DNA from: an uncultured Pseudomonadales bacterium
Lineage (GTDB): Bacteria; Pseudomonadota; Gammaproteobacteria; Pseudomonadales; Azotimanducaceae
Assembly: GCA_938036875.1 (NCBI GenBank)
Contig: CALHVX010000020.1
Span: 186,001-250,000, forward strand
Length of the DNA: 64,000 nucleotides
Direction: 5' to 3'
Under the pieces are notes generated by a model. That model was not told the DNA's origin, made no database searches, and saw only the letters and a program-made list of their open reading frames with translations. The translations under genes and the position numbers were made by a program. Positions 36,576 through 46,148 of the stretch are shown piece by piece (position 1 is the stretch's first letter; every line of letters starts with the position of its first letter).

Positions 36576-37568
36576 CAGCGCCTCTGGGACTTTTATCTTG
36601 TCTATGCGTACAAGCATCCCTAGCTTTGGGTGGTCCAAATAGTGCAAAAAGCCGCTGCGCATACGACGGGTTTCATCGAGTACCATAAACAACGGCTCAG
36701 GCTGTTGTTGCGCCTGAGAGGATTGGTCGTTCAGGGTGGGTGCAAGTGTCTGATCATCAAAGCGACTAGAGCCAGGTCCGTTGGTGGCAGGCGCTAGCGG
36801 GCCCGGCCGGCCTTGGGGCTGTCCAGCAGCAGTGCTTGGACCCATGTCCTGTGCGGCAAAGTCCGCGCCTAGCTCGTCGCCAAAGGCAGGGTCGTGATAC
36901 CACAGTTGTGCGTGCAGGTGCAGATAACGGTTTACGGTAACCTCGATGCTGCCGGTGAGTTGGTACTCGCCACTTTCTAACTCGTTAACCGCTATCTCCA
37001 GCGGTTCGGGTTCGTCACGATTCGGTACAGCTTGCAACCAGTTGCCGCGCCATATCACAGTATGGTTGCGAGGACGTTGCAACCGCTGCAACTCATCTTC
37101 TAGCCTTGGATTAGCGTCTGCTTCAAAGATGAGGTTGCGCGATTCAAGCTCTTGTTCATAGGCATTGATCGCCTCAAGGAAGTCGACGCGTATGGACTCT
37201 TTCGTGCTGTCTTCTTCAAACAGCTGTGTCTCGAGCGTCAAGCGCTGCTCGGTTGGCTCGCGTGCGCCCGTCATCGTCGTTTCGGCGTCGAGCAATGCAT
37301 CGGGGTCTGTTGCGGTTAGCGGCTCACTGATTAATGTGCTGCTATCGATGGCGTCATCCGTATCGGAACCTGGGCGAGGGTTGGCTAAGGCTTCTAGAGT
37401 ATTTTTGTCATCAATGTTGGACCGTTCAAAAACAATCACCTCGATACTAAACCAACGTTTGGTGAGATAGTCTTCAAATTTGGCGGATGCGGGGAGGCTG
37501 GTCAGTGCGCAGAGCAAAACGCTAGCCACCAGGCATAGTGTGCGCCAAGGTTTCGCTTGGGTTGGCAT
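36537..37568 (-). CDS. csiV: CsiV family protein (peptidoglycan/PBP regulator)
   Basis: The 343-residue protein has a signal peptide (TLCLVASVLLCALTSLPASA, split over residues about 10-29) and the CsiV hallmark KRWFSIEVIVFER soon after. It ends with RIDKIKVPEALLAQYKLF. CsiV is reported in Acinetobacter and Pseudomonas to bind peptidoglycan and support penicillin-binding protein activity. A Pro/Gln/Gly-rich segment interrupts the middle. ATG 37568 lies 7 bases after the mfd stop; an upstream frame overlapping mfd is rejected. Confidence 0.85.
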   Translation of the reverse strand: MPTQAKPWRTLCLVASVLLCALTSLPASAKFEDYLTKRWFSIEVIVFERSNIDDKNTLEALANPRPGSDTDDAIDSSTLISEPLTATDPDALLDAETTMTGAREPTEQRLTLETQLFEEDSTKESIRVDFLEAINAYEQELESRNLIFEADANPRLEDELQRLQRPRNHTVIWRGNWLQAVPNRDEPEPLEIAVNELESGEYQLTGSIEVTVNRYLHLHAQLWYHDPAFGDELGADFAAQDMGPSTAAGQPQGRPGPLAPATNGPGSSRFDDQTLAPTLNDQSSQAQQQPEPLFMVLDETRRMRSGFLHYLDHPKLGMLVRIDKIKVPEALLAQYKLFEASQK

Positions 37569-37575
37569 GGGCTTG

Positions 37576-40500
37576 TTAAGATCCAGCAAGTTGTTGCAAT
37601 AGCTCACGGGCGAATGTTCCTCGCGCTTCAAAATCCGCTAGCTCGACCCGTATTCGTAGCAGGGTCGCGCCATCTAAGCGATAAGTTTGGGGTTGAGACT
37701 GTACCAGATTTACGACCTTCAACGGGTCCACTTTGGTGTTGCTAGAAAACTCGATGCGGCCGCCGTTCTCACCAAAATCAATTTTGGTGATACCCAAGGG
37801 TTCCGCTAGCAGCTTCAGCTCGGTCACAGCAAACAAGCGCAGCAAGCCTGGTGGTGGGCGGCCGAATCGGTCGATGATTTCAACCTTGAGGTCGTCAAGC
37901 TCTGCCGTGGTTTTTGCGCTGGCAATGCGCTTGTAAAGGATAAGCCTGGTGTGCACATCCGGCAGGTAGTCGTCGGCGATTAACACGGTGGCGTGCAGAT
38001 TGACCTCATGGTTGGTCGGCTCAAGCGGGTTGTCTAAGTCTGGTGTGTTGCCATCTTTGATGGCTTTCACCGCACGTTCTAACAAGTCCATGTACAGGGC
38101 AAAGCCAACAGCTTCAATCTGCCCGGATTGGCCATCACCCAACATGTCGCCCGCACCCCGGATCTCAAGATCGTGGGTTGCTAGGGTGAAGCCAACGCCC
38201 AGCTCACCGCTGGCTTCAATGGCGTCGAGCCGCTTACGGGAATCCGCAGAGATGGATTTAGGGTGAGGGGTTAGCAAGTAAGCGTAGGCTTGACGGGTAG
38301 ACCGACCCACACGCCCACGCAGTTGGTGTAACTGGGCCAAGCCAAATTTGTCCGCACGATCAATAATAATGGTGTTGGCGTTAGGCACATCAATACCGTT
38401 TTCAATAATGGTAGTGCACACCAGTATGTTGAGTTGCCGGTGCACAAACTCGCTCATGACACGTTCAAGCTCGCGCTTGGCCATTTGCCCATGGCCAATG
38501 CCGATACGTGCTTCAGGCACCAACTCGGCGATGCCCTGCGCGCAGTCATTGATGTTCTGCACTTCGTTGTGCAGGTAGAAGACTTGGCCGCCTCGCTGTA
38601 GCTCCCGGTTGATCGCCTCTTTAATAACCTGGTTACGTTTTTCTTGAACAAAGGTTTTGATCGACATCCGCTTGGCTGGCGGCGTCGCAATAATGGATAG
38701 CTCGCGCAGTCCAGACAGCGCTAGGTTTAGCGTGCGCGGAATAGGCGTTGCGGTGAGCGTGATCACGTCGACCTCGGATCGCAACGCTTTGAGGCGTTCC
38801 TTCTGGCGCACACCAAAGCGATGCTCTTCGTCGATAATCACCAAGCCGAGGTCTTTGAAGCTGATGGCGGGGTTGAGCAGCTTATGTGTGCCGATGAGAA
38901 TATCCACCGTGCCTTTTTTTAGCTGTTGTGCCACTTCGGTGATCTCGCTTTCAACGCGCATGCGCGAGATAACTTCTATTTTTACCGGCCAGTTAGCAAA
39001 GCGATCCTTAAAGGATTCTCCGTGCTGGGTTGCCAGCAAGGTTGTGGGTACCAAGACGGCGACCTGCTTGCCACTGTTAACCGCAACAAAGGCGGCACGC
39101 ATGGCTACCTCTGTTTTGCCAAAACCCACATCCCCACAAATTAGGCGGTCGGTGGTTTTATCGGCAACCAAGTCGGCGATAACTTCGTCTACCGCGCGTT
39201 GTTGATCTGGGGTCATTTCGAACGGGAACTGCTCTGCAAAGCGCTGGTAGTCATCGCCAGGCTCGGCAAATTGATAAGCCGGTTTAAGCTCACGACGCGC
39301 GTAGATGTTGAGCAGCTCTGCTGCGGTATCGTGGGCGCGTTCTGCCGCCTTGCGTTTTGCTTTTTCCCACTGATCGGAACCGAGCCGGTGGAGCGGGGCG
39401 GTGACTTCTTCCGCCCCTGAGTAACGGCCGATAAGATGCAACGAGGTGACCGGCACATACAGCTTGGCCCCTTCCGCATACTCTAAGGCCAGGAACTCGT
39501 TGTCCGCACCGTCGATGGACAGTGTTTGCAAACCTAAGTAACGGCCCACCCCATGTTCCAGATGCACCACGGGAGAGCCTGGATGCAACTCCGTAAGGTT
39601 ACGAATAACCTGCTCAGGATCAACGGCGCGTCCACCACGTACTCGTGCTGAAGTGCCGCTTTGGCCTGGGCGCTCGCCAAACAGATCAAACTCGGTGATC
39701 AGTTGCATGCTACCCAAGGCAAAACCGCGGTCTAAGGTGCCAATGCAAATGCCGCTAGCGCCGACCTCGCAGAACTCGTTGAAGTCCGCGTATTGGGGGA
39801 GCGCGATGTTGGCTCGGCGTAGAAATTCGTCCAGCACCTGGAGTCGGCCGGCGGATTCCGCAATGAGTAAGGTGGGTTGTTGTTGGTTTGATAAAAACTG
39901 TTGTAGCGCAGCCGCCGGTTCTTTGGCGCGATGGTTTACTTGCAGCGATGGCAGCTTGCTGGCGCCAAAGTCGAGATGCACTATTTTGCTTTTCGCGCTT
40001 GCGGGCCACAGGTTGACTTGGGGGAGCTGATTGAGCCGACCAAACAACTCATCAAACTTTAGCCAAAGTGCTTCTGGCTTGAGTATCGGGCGCTCGATGT
40101 CGTGACCGAGCTCATCGTATCGAGCGGCGATATCGTCTAAACACTCTTGGGCGCAGACGTCCGCACTGCCGACGATTTCTGGGCTCCAAAACAAGCAGCT
40201 GTTGGCGGGTAGATAGTCGAACAAGCTGCCAAGCTCATCGAAGAAAAAGGGCAAGTAGTATTCAATCCCACTGGGGGCAAAACCTTGGCTCACATCCTGG
40301 TACAAGCTGCAGCGGCGTACATCAACATTGAACGTGTGGTGCCAGGTTTCACGAAAGCGGGCGATGGCCGTGTCGTTTAACGGGAACTCTTTGGCCGGTA
40401 GCAGGGCAAAGCTATCGGTCCGTTCTTCGGTGCGTTGGGTCTGGGCGTCAAAAGTTCGTAGGCTTTCGATCTCATCATCCATGAGATCGATCCGAATCGG

Positions 40501-41064
40501 TTGCTCTGCGCCCATGGGATAGATGTCCATCAAGCTGCCACGGATTGCATACTCGCCGCGGTTGGCCACGGTATCTACCGCTTGGTAGCCGGCAGCATCG
40601 AAACGACGTCTTTGATCGTGTGGATCAAACTGCTGGCCGACCTGCAAATCGATGCTGTGGCCATCGATGAAAGACTGCGGGGCAACTCGCTGCAATAAAG
40701 TGGCCATAGGCACCACAAGTAGCCCGCGTTTCGCTTTGGGGAGCGCTTGGAGGCTCGCGAGCCGTTCGCTGACAATATCCTGGTGCGGCGAAAAGCCGTC
40801 GTAGGGGAGGGTTTCCCAGTCTGGGAAGCTCAGCAGCGGTAGGCTGGCTGGGCGGAAAAACTCGATGCTGCGTAGCCAGCGATTCGCGCTAGCCGTGTCC
40901 GGCGTCACAATAATACCGATGCCATCGTGGTTCGATGCAGCATTGATTGCGGCCAGGGCCGCAGCGCTACCGGGCAGGTTTGCCCAATTTTCGGCAAAGC
41001 CCGATTGCTCCGGTAGTGGTTGGTCTGCTGCAGGCAGGCTGATCTTAGGATTGCTAGTAGTCAT
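37576..41064 (-). CDS. mfd: Transcription-repair coupling factor
   Basis: Mfd removes RNA polymerase stalled at DNA damage and recruits UvrA. The 1162-residue protein has the UvrB-like N-terminal domains, the RNA-polymerase interaction domain (HLEHGVGRYLGL), and a RecG-like superfamily 2 translocase with GDVGFGKTE, DEEHRFG, TATPIPRTL and QLRGRVGRS. The C-terminal TRCF domain ends the protein. ATG 41064 (MTTSNPKISL) is preferred over 41133, which would overlap the divergent protease gene. csiV follows in the same operon. Confidence 0.97.
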   Translation of the reverse strand: MTTSNPKISLPAADQPLPEQSGFAENWANLPGSAAALAAINAASNHDGIGIIVTPDTASANRWLRSIEFFRPASLPLLSFPDWETLPYDGFSPHQDIVSERLASLQALPKAKRGLLVVPMATLLQRVAPQSFIDGHSIDLQVGQQFDPHDQRRRFDAAGYQAVDTVANRGEYAIRGSLMDIYPMGAEQPIRIDLMDDEIESLRTFDAQTQRTEERTDSFALLPAKEFPLNDTAIARFRETWHHTFNVDVRRCSLYQDVSQGFAPSGIEYYLPFFFDELGSLFDYLPANSCLFWSPEIVGSADVCAQECLDDIAARYDELGHDIERPILKPEALWLKFDELFGRLNQLPQVNLWPASAKSKIVHLDFGASKLPSLQVNHRAKEPAAALQQFLSNQQQPTLLIAESAGRLQVLDEFLRRANIALPQYADFNEFCEVGASGICIGTLDRGFALGSMQLITEFDLFGERPGQSGTSARVRGGRAVDPEQVIRNLTELHPGSPVVHLEHGVGRYLGLQTLSIDGADNEFLALEYAEGAKLYVPVTSLHLIGRYSGAEEVTAPLHRLGSDQWEKAKRKAAERAHDTAAELLNIYARRELKPAYQFAEPGDDYQRFAEQFPFEMTPDQQRAVDEVIADLVADKTTDRLICGDVGFGKTEVAMRAAFVAVNSGKQVAVLVPTTLLATQHGESFKDRFANWPVKIEVISRMRVESEITEVAQQLKKGTVDILIGTHKLLNPAISFKDLGLVIIDEEHRFGVRQKERLKALRSEVDVITLTATPIPRTLNLALSGLRELSIIATPPAKRMSIKTFVQEKRNQVIKEAINRELQRGGQVFYLHNEVQNINDCAQGIAELVPEARIGIGHGQMAKRELERVMSEFVHRQLNILVCTTIIENGIDVPNANTIIIDRADKFGLAQLHQLRGRVGRSTRQAYAYLLTPHPKSISADSRKRLDAIEASGELGVGFTLATHDLEIRGAGDMLGDGQSGQIEAVGFALYMDLLERAVKAIKDGNTPDLDNPLEPTNHEVNLHATVLIADDYLPDVHTRLILYKRIASAKTTAELDDLKVEIIDRFGRPPPGLLRLFAVTELKLLAEPLGITKIDFGENGGRIEFSSNTKVDPLKVVNLVQSQPQTYRLDGATLLRIRVELADFEARGTFARELLQQLAGS

Positions 41065-41131
41065 GCTGGCGGTGTTGTGGCGCAGCGCGTAGTGTACGCA
41101 TGTGCGCCGAGTGAAGCGACGGAGGTTTGTC

Positions 41132-42220
41132 ATGCGATGGGGTGGTGTCTTAATAGCAATTGCGGTGTTGGCCTGTGCTTATACCATCGGCTATCTCAAT
41201 GGTGCTCGATCGGCCCAGGTTGGGGCTGAGCTAACGGCTGAAGAGACAATCGTACCCACGCCAGTTGCTGTGCCTGAAGTGGGTCCCAATGACCATTTGC
41301 CTCCGGCCTTTGGGCAAGCTTTGGCGGCGCGAGATTGGGATGCCATGGTGCAATTGCTGGAAGAGGCTAATATTGCCGGCGATGACGCTACTTACAGCGA
41401 CATGCACACTAGGCTGATGGATATCTCGCTTGAATTGGCGGACCAAGAAGCCGTAGTTGATGGTGCTGAGCTATTGCGTACCTTTATTGAGTTGAACCCG
41501 CATGACGAAGACGCTCTGTTTACTCTGGCGGCCTTGTATGCACAAGCCGACGAATTTGCGTTGGCCCTCGAGCCCATCTTCCAAGTCCTAGATTTTCCGC
41601 GCACCAGCGAGCTTGGTGCCAAAGCAGCGCAATTGCGTGATGAGTATATCCGCGGCGAGACAGAGCTGTTGTTGGAGCAAAGCCTGGGCGAGCGCATTGC
41701 TTTTTATCAATACCTGACCCAACGTGAGCCGACTAACGATCAGCATCGCTTGGCGTTGGCTGCTGCTCTAGTTGAGGCGGATGACCTAGAAGCGGCCAGG
41801 TCGGTGGTGGCCGCTATCGGTGGCTTTGGGGTGGCACCCCAAGAGGTTGCCAACGTGCAACAACAGCTTCAACTTGCCGCCGCCGGTCTGCCTATAGAGC
41901 GGCAGGGTGAGGCGCTGTACGCGCAAATTCAGGTCAATGGTGAAACGCTGCGACTGTTGGTGGATACCGGGGCGAGCAAAACGGCGATCGACGCCTCTGC
42001 CCTGGCAGCCTTGGATGTGCAGCCGGCAAATCGAGTTGCTCGACTCTTAACCGCTGGTGGACCTATTCGGGCGGATGTTTATTTGGTTAACCAACTGCGG
42101 TTTGGTGGTCTGGAGCTGGATAACTTTGAGGTGGTTGGGCTGGATTCCGTTCCAACGCAGACCCAGGGTTTGCTGGGTATGGACCTGCTGAACCAAGTCG
42201 GTGAGCTCAGCATTCAGTAG
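41132..42220 (+). CDS. Retropepsin-like aspartic protease with TPR region
   Basis: The 362-residue protein has an N-terminal membrane anchor (VLIAIAVLACAYTIGYLNG), a helical TPR-like region (about 60-250) and a C-terminal retropepsin fold with LLVDTGASKTAI (Asp278) and LGMDLL. This is the TIGR02281 type clan AA protease, likely active as a dimer in the periplasm. The role is unknown. The ATG at 41132 has CGGAGG 8 bases upstream; the frame opens from 41102. Confidence 0.85.
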   Translation: MRWGGVLIAIAVLACAYTIGYLNGARSAQVGAELTAEETIVPTPVAVPEVGPNDHLPPAFGQALAARDWDAMVQLLEEANIAGDDATYSDMHTRLMDISLELADQEAVVDGAELLRTFIELNPHDEDALFTLAALYAQADEFALALEPIFQVLDFPRTSELGAKAAQLRDEYIRGETELLLEQSLGERIAFYQYLTQREPTNDQHRLALAAALVEADDLEAARSVVAAIGGFGVAPQEVANVQQQLQLAAAGLPIERQGEALYAQIQVNGETLRLLVDTGASKTAIDASALAALDVQPANRVARLLTAGGPIRADVYLVNQLRFGGLELDNFEVVGLDSVPTQTQGLLGMDLLNQVGELSIQ

Positions 42221-42448
42221 CCACCAGGTGAACCGCGTCTAGACCGCTCGCGGGCCCAGGTTAACTAAGCCGATGAGCCCAATTTTGGTGGGGTGTCCAA
42301 CTTCGATTCAATGGGGTACTCTCTGGCGCGAAAATTAGTTTGCGCAACGGGAAGTTAGCGCCGCCTTAGCGTGAATTTGCAAACGGATAGACCCTTTGGC
42401 GAGAACCTTAGGATAGAACCTTAGTTTAGGATCAGGGCAACACGACTT

Positions 42449-44263
42449 ATGCCAATGCAACCCACCAATATCTTCGACCCGAACTATTTCCACAAAGTAG
42501 TGGATTGCCAATGGGCCTGTCCCGCCCATACGCCGGTACCGGAATACATTCGCCTGATCGCCCAAGAGCGATATACCGAAGCTTATATGCTGAACTGGGA
42601 CTCCAATGTGTTCCCTGGGGTACTAGGCCGGACTTGCGACCGCCCCTGTGAGCCGGCTTGTCGGCGGGTGCGCACAGAAGAGAAACCCGTGGCCATTTGT
42701 CGCTTAAAGCGGGTCGCAGCAGATAACAAAGGTGATCTTAAAGACTTCCTTCCAGCGGTACCTACGCAAAAAAATGGTAAGCGTATCGCCTGTTTGGGTG
42801 CCGGACCGGCATCCCTTGCGGTGGCTAGAGATTTGCTGCCGTTGGGTTACGAAGTGGATATGTTCGACAAAGACCCGGAAGGCGGCGGCATGATGCGCAG
42901 CCAGATTCCAGCCTTCCGCTTACCTATCGAGGTGTTGCAGGAAGAGGTGGACCTCATTGTCAATATGGGTGTGAACACCCATTACGGGCATGAAGTCACC
43001 AGCATGAAAGAGATGTTGGATCGAGATTACGACGCCTATTTTGTTGGGACCGGCGCGCCGCGTGGTCGTGACCTAGACATTCCCGGGCGGGCCGAAGTTG
43101 ATGACCACATTTCCATTGGTATCGATTGGCTCTCCTCGGTGGCTTTTGGACATACCTCAAAGATTGAAGGCAACGTCATTGTGATGGGTGGTGGTAACAC
43201 GGCCATGGATTGCTGCCGCACCTCTCTGCGTATGGGGGCAGACTCGGTCAAGGTTGTAGTGCGAAGTGCTTTTGAAGTGATGAAAGCCTCGGATTGGGAA
43301 AAAGAAGATGCCATGGAAGAGGGCATCCCGATTATTAACAACCGGCCGCCAAAAGAGTTCGTTCATGAGAACGGCAAGCTCAAGGGCATCTTGTTCGAGT
43401 GCGTTGAGCCTGTGAAGGGTGACGATGGGCGTATCAAGTATGTGCCAACCGGCGAAGAAGACGTGTTTATCGAAGCGGACCATGTCCTTATGGCCATTGG
43501 CCAAGAGAACCATTGTCCTTGGATCGAACGCGATATTGGTATTGAGTTTGATAAGTGGGACTGTCCGATATTAGAAGAGGACACCCTGCAGTCCACCAAC
43601 CCGAAGGTGTTTTTTGGTGGTGACTCAGCCTTTGGTCCAGAAAACATCATTTGGGCTTCGGCTCACGCCCACAAAGCGGCAATCTCTATCCACTTGTTCT
43701 GCAGTGGCCAAGATTTGAAAACGGCTCGTCCTCCGGAAGGTGTGAACCTCATCAGTACCAAGATGGGGGTTCACGAGTGGGCGTACGATGCTCAGCACGA
43801 TGGCAGCGAACGATTTTTGGTACCGCAAGCCGACAAACGTAAAACCCTGTCGGATGTAAAGCTAGAGGTTGAGCTTGGGTTTGACCGTGACTTGGGTAGC
43901 CAAGAAGCCCAGCGTTGTTTGAACTGTGACGTACAAACTGTATTTGCGGACAAGCTTTGCATTGAGTGTGATGCCTGTGTGGATATTTGCCCCATGGACT
44001 GCATTAGCTTTACCGACAATGCTGAGGAAGCAGATCTGCGCGGCATGCTTCAAGCGCCAGCAGAGAACGTTGAGCAAGACCTTTATGTATCTGCGCAGCT
44101 AGGTACCGGGCGTGTGATGGTGAAAGACGAAGACGTGTGCTTGCACTGTGGTTTGTGTGCTGAGCGTTGCCCAACCAATGCATGGGATATGCAGCGCTCT
44201 GTGGTACATGTACCCCAATTGGGTTCGTATGCAGAGTTGGATCTTATTGCTAGCGCTCGATAG
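42449..44263 (+). CDS. GltD-like FAD/NAD(P)H oxidoreductase with two terminal [4Fe-4S] clusters
   Basis: The 604-residue protein starts like glutamate synthase small subunits: cysteines at 20, 24, 63, 67 and 71 (Fer4_20 cluster domain), an FAD-binding GAGPASLAVAR at about 117, and a second dinucleotide site VMGGGNTAMDCC. The C-terminus adds two cluster motifs, CIECDACVDICPMDC and CLHCGLCAERCP. This is an electron-transfer flavoprotein linking NAD(P)H and ferredoxin-type clusters. It is 31 bases before the oxidoreductase alpha subunit, so it probably passes electrons to or from it. Not glutamate synthase: no large subunit is present. Confidence 0.87.
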   Translation: MPMQPTNIFDPNYFHKVVDCQWACPAHTPVPEYIRLIAQERYTEAYMLNWDSNVFPGVLGRTCDRPCEPACRRVRTEEKPVAICRLKRVAADNKGDLKDFLPAVPTQKNGKRIACLGAGPASLAVARDLLPLGYEVDMFDKDPEGGGMMRSQIPAFRLPIEVLQEEVDLIVNMGVNTHYGHEVTSMKEMLDRDYDAYFVGTGAPRGRDLDIPGRAEVDDHISIGIDWLSSVAFGHTSKIEGNVIVMGGGNTAMDCCRTSLRMGADSVKVVVRSAFEVMKASDWEKEDAMEEGIPIINNRPPKEFVHENGKLKGILFECVEPVKGDDGRIKYVPTGEEDVFIEADHVLMAIGQENHCPWIERDIGIEFDKWDCPILEEDTLQSTNPKVFFGGDSAFGPENIIWASAHAHKAAISIHLFCSGQDLKTARPPEGVNLISTKMGVHEWAYDAQHDGSERFLVPQADKRKTLSDVKLEVELGFDRDLGSQEAQRCLNCDVQTVFADKLCIECDACVDICPMDCISFTDNAEEADLRGMLQAPAENVEQDLYVSAQLGTGRVMVKDEDVCLHCGLCAERCPTNAWDMQRSVVHVPQLGSYAELDLIASAR

Positions 44264-44294
44264 CCTTAGCAAAGACTAGGTAGGTAGTAAAACC

Positions 44295-46148
44295 GTGACA
44301 AAGAACCAAAGTAATAAAGCAGACGCCGTACGCTACAACGATTTGGTGGTACGTTTTGCCAACGTCAATGGATCAGGTTCCGCCAGTGCTAATGGCATGT
44401 TTGCCAAAGCGTTGTTTCGAATGGGGGTACCGGTAGCGACACGCAACATCTTCCCCTCGAACATTCAAGGACTACCCACTTGGTTTGAGGTGCGGGTTAG
44501 CGAGCAGGGCTACCTAGGCCGACGCGAAGGCGTTGACATCATGGTGGCGATGAACGCTGAAACCTTTGCTGAAGATGTGGCCAGTGTCAGTCCCGGTGGC
44601 TACTTTGTTTACGACAGCACCAAGCCGCTTGATCCTAAGCTACGTCGCAGCGATATCAACGAAGTCGGTATTCCGCTAGCGTCACTCATGATGACGGAGT
44701 TCAGCGATCTTAAGCAGCGCGGTTTGTTTAAGAACGTGACTTACTTAGGTGCTTTGGCAGAACTGATCAATATTGAGTTTGATGTGATCACGGGCATGGT
44801 GGCCTCAGCTTACAAAGGTAAAGATGCTCTCATTGCGCCGAACATTCGAGCGCTTGAGATTGGCCGCAACTACGCCCGCGACTATTTGACCGCACCCTTG
44901 CCGTTGCAGGTACGTCGCAGCGATGCCGTCGGCGACCGCATTATGATTGATGGCAACACGGCTGCCGGCTTAGGTTCGGTCTACGGTGGTGCCACGGTTT
45001 GTGCTTGGTATCCCATCACGCCTAGTACCTCCGTTGCCGAAGGCTACGAGAAGTACGCGAACCAGTTGCGTATGGATAAAACAACAGGCGAAAAGAACTT
45101 CGCTTTTGTGCAGGCCGAAGATGAGCTTTCCGCCATCGGTATTGTGATTGGTGCCGCTTGGAACGGTGCGCGCGCCTTCACCGCCACTAGTGGACCAGGT
45201 ATCTCGCTGATGACCGAGTTTCTTGGGTTGGCCTATTTTGCTGAAATTCCGGCGGTGATTTGGGATATCCAGCGTTCAGGTCCCTCTACCGGCATGCCCA
45301 CCCGCACTCAACAGTCGGATTTGCTTGCAGCCGCATATGCCTCCCACGGTGATACCAAACATCCAGTCTTGCTCCCCAGCACCCCAAAAGAGTGTTTTGA
45401 CTTTGCGGCGGATGCGCTGGACTTAGCGGATCGACTGCAGACCCCAATATTGGTGCTTAGCGATCTCGAGCTGGGCATGAATGACAATCTGTCCGATCCT
45501 TTTGAATGGGATGACTCGCGTCGTTATGATCGCGGCAAGGTGTTAGATGCTGCGGCTTTGGATGCTACCGAACGTTTTGGTCGTTACCTCGATGTTGACG
45601 GTGATGGCATTGGTTACCGCACCTATCCGGGTACCCATCCCGAGAAGGGTGCATTCTTTACGCGTGGCACCTCGCGCGATGAGTACGCGGCGTACACCGA
45701 GTCGCCAGAAGTCTACGAAGAGAACATGCGGCGCTTAGAGCTCAAGTGGCGCACCATCGCCAAAGCGGTTCCAGCGCCGGAAGTTGTGAATCGCGATCAG
45801 CGCATCGGCGTGCTGTACTTCGGTACTACCGCGCTGCCAATGACCGAAGCGTTAGATCGTCTTCGAGTTGAAGGCATAGAGCTGGATGAAATTCGCTTGC
45901 GTGCTTTTCCTTTCAACCAAACGGTGGTGGACTTCATCGACAAACACGACTTTGTGTTTGTGATCGAGCAAAACCGTGATGCGCAGATGAAAACGTTGCT
46001 GATGGCAGAGTGCGGTTTTGATGCGAAGAAGCTGGTATCAGTCCTCTACTATGGCGGGTTGTCCATTTCAGCTGACACCATCCAAGAGCAAATCTCGGAT
46101 CATTTCACCGCGCAAAAATTACCTCGTCTCACTGGAGTTCAGTCATGA
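44295..46148 (+). CDS. 2-oxoacid:acceptor oxidoreductase, fused gamma-alpha subunit
   Basis: The 617-residue protein joins a gamma domain (residues about 15-200, GSGSASANGMFAKAL) to an alpha domain with AWYPITPSTSVAEG at 238-250 and AEDELSAIGIVIGA. This gamma-alpha order is the KorA type seen in 2-oxoglutarate:ferredoxin oxidoreductases. Substrate is not certain: 2-oxoglutarate, pyruvate and branched-chain 2-oxoacids are all used in the family. Translation starts at a GTG at 44295. Its stop overlaps the beta-subunit ATG by 4 bases. Confidence 0.9.
   Translation: MTKNQSNKADAVRYNDLVVRFANVNGSGSASANGMFAKALFRMGVPVATRNIFPSNIQGLPTWFEVRVSEQGYLGRREGVDIMVAMNAETFAEDVASVSPGGYFVYDSTKPLDPKLRRSDINEVGIPLASLMMTEFSDLKQRGLFKNVTYLGALAELINIEFDVITGMVASAYKGKDALIAPNIRALEIGRNYARDYLTAPLPLQVRRSDAVGDRIMIDGNTAAGLGSVYGGATVCAWYPITPSTSVAEGYEKYANQLRMDKTTGEKNFAFVQAEDELSAIGIVIGAAWNGARAFTATSGPGISLMTEFLGLAYFAEIPAVIWDIQRSGPSTGMPTRTQQSDLLAAAYASHGDTKHPVLLPSTPKECFDFAADALDLADRLQTPILVLSDLELGMNDNLSDPFEWDDSRRYDRGKVLDAAALDATERFGRYLDVDGDGIGYRTYPGTHPEKGAFFTRGTSRDEYAAYTESPEVYEENMRRLELKWRTIAKAVPAPEVVNRDQRIGVLYFGTTALPMTEALDRLRVEGIELDEIRLRAFPFNQTVVDFIDKHDFVFVIEQNRDAQMKTLLMAECGFDAKKLVSVLYYGGLSISADTIQEQISDHFTAQKLPRLTGVQS

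Noticed and set aside
36437-36688. 83-residue plus-strand frame across the phosphorylase end
   Set aside because: It overlaps two convergent genes that have strong motifs and has no supporting features.
37569-37631. N-terminal extension of CsiV into mfd
   Set aside because: The ATG at 37568 precedes a clean signal peptide and leaves a 7-base gap to mfd, so the extension is not needed.
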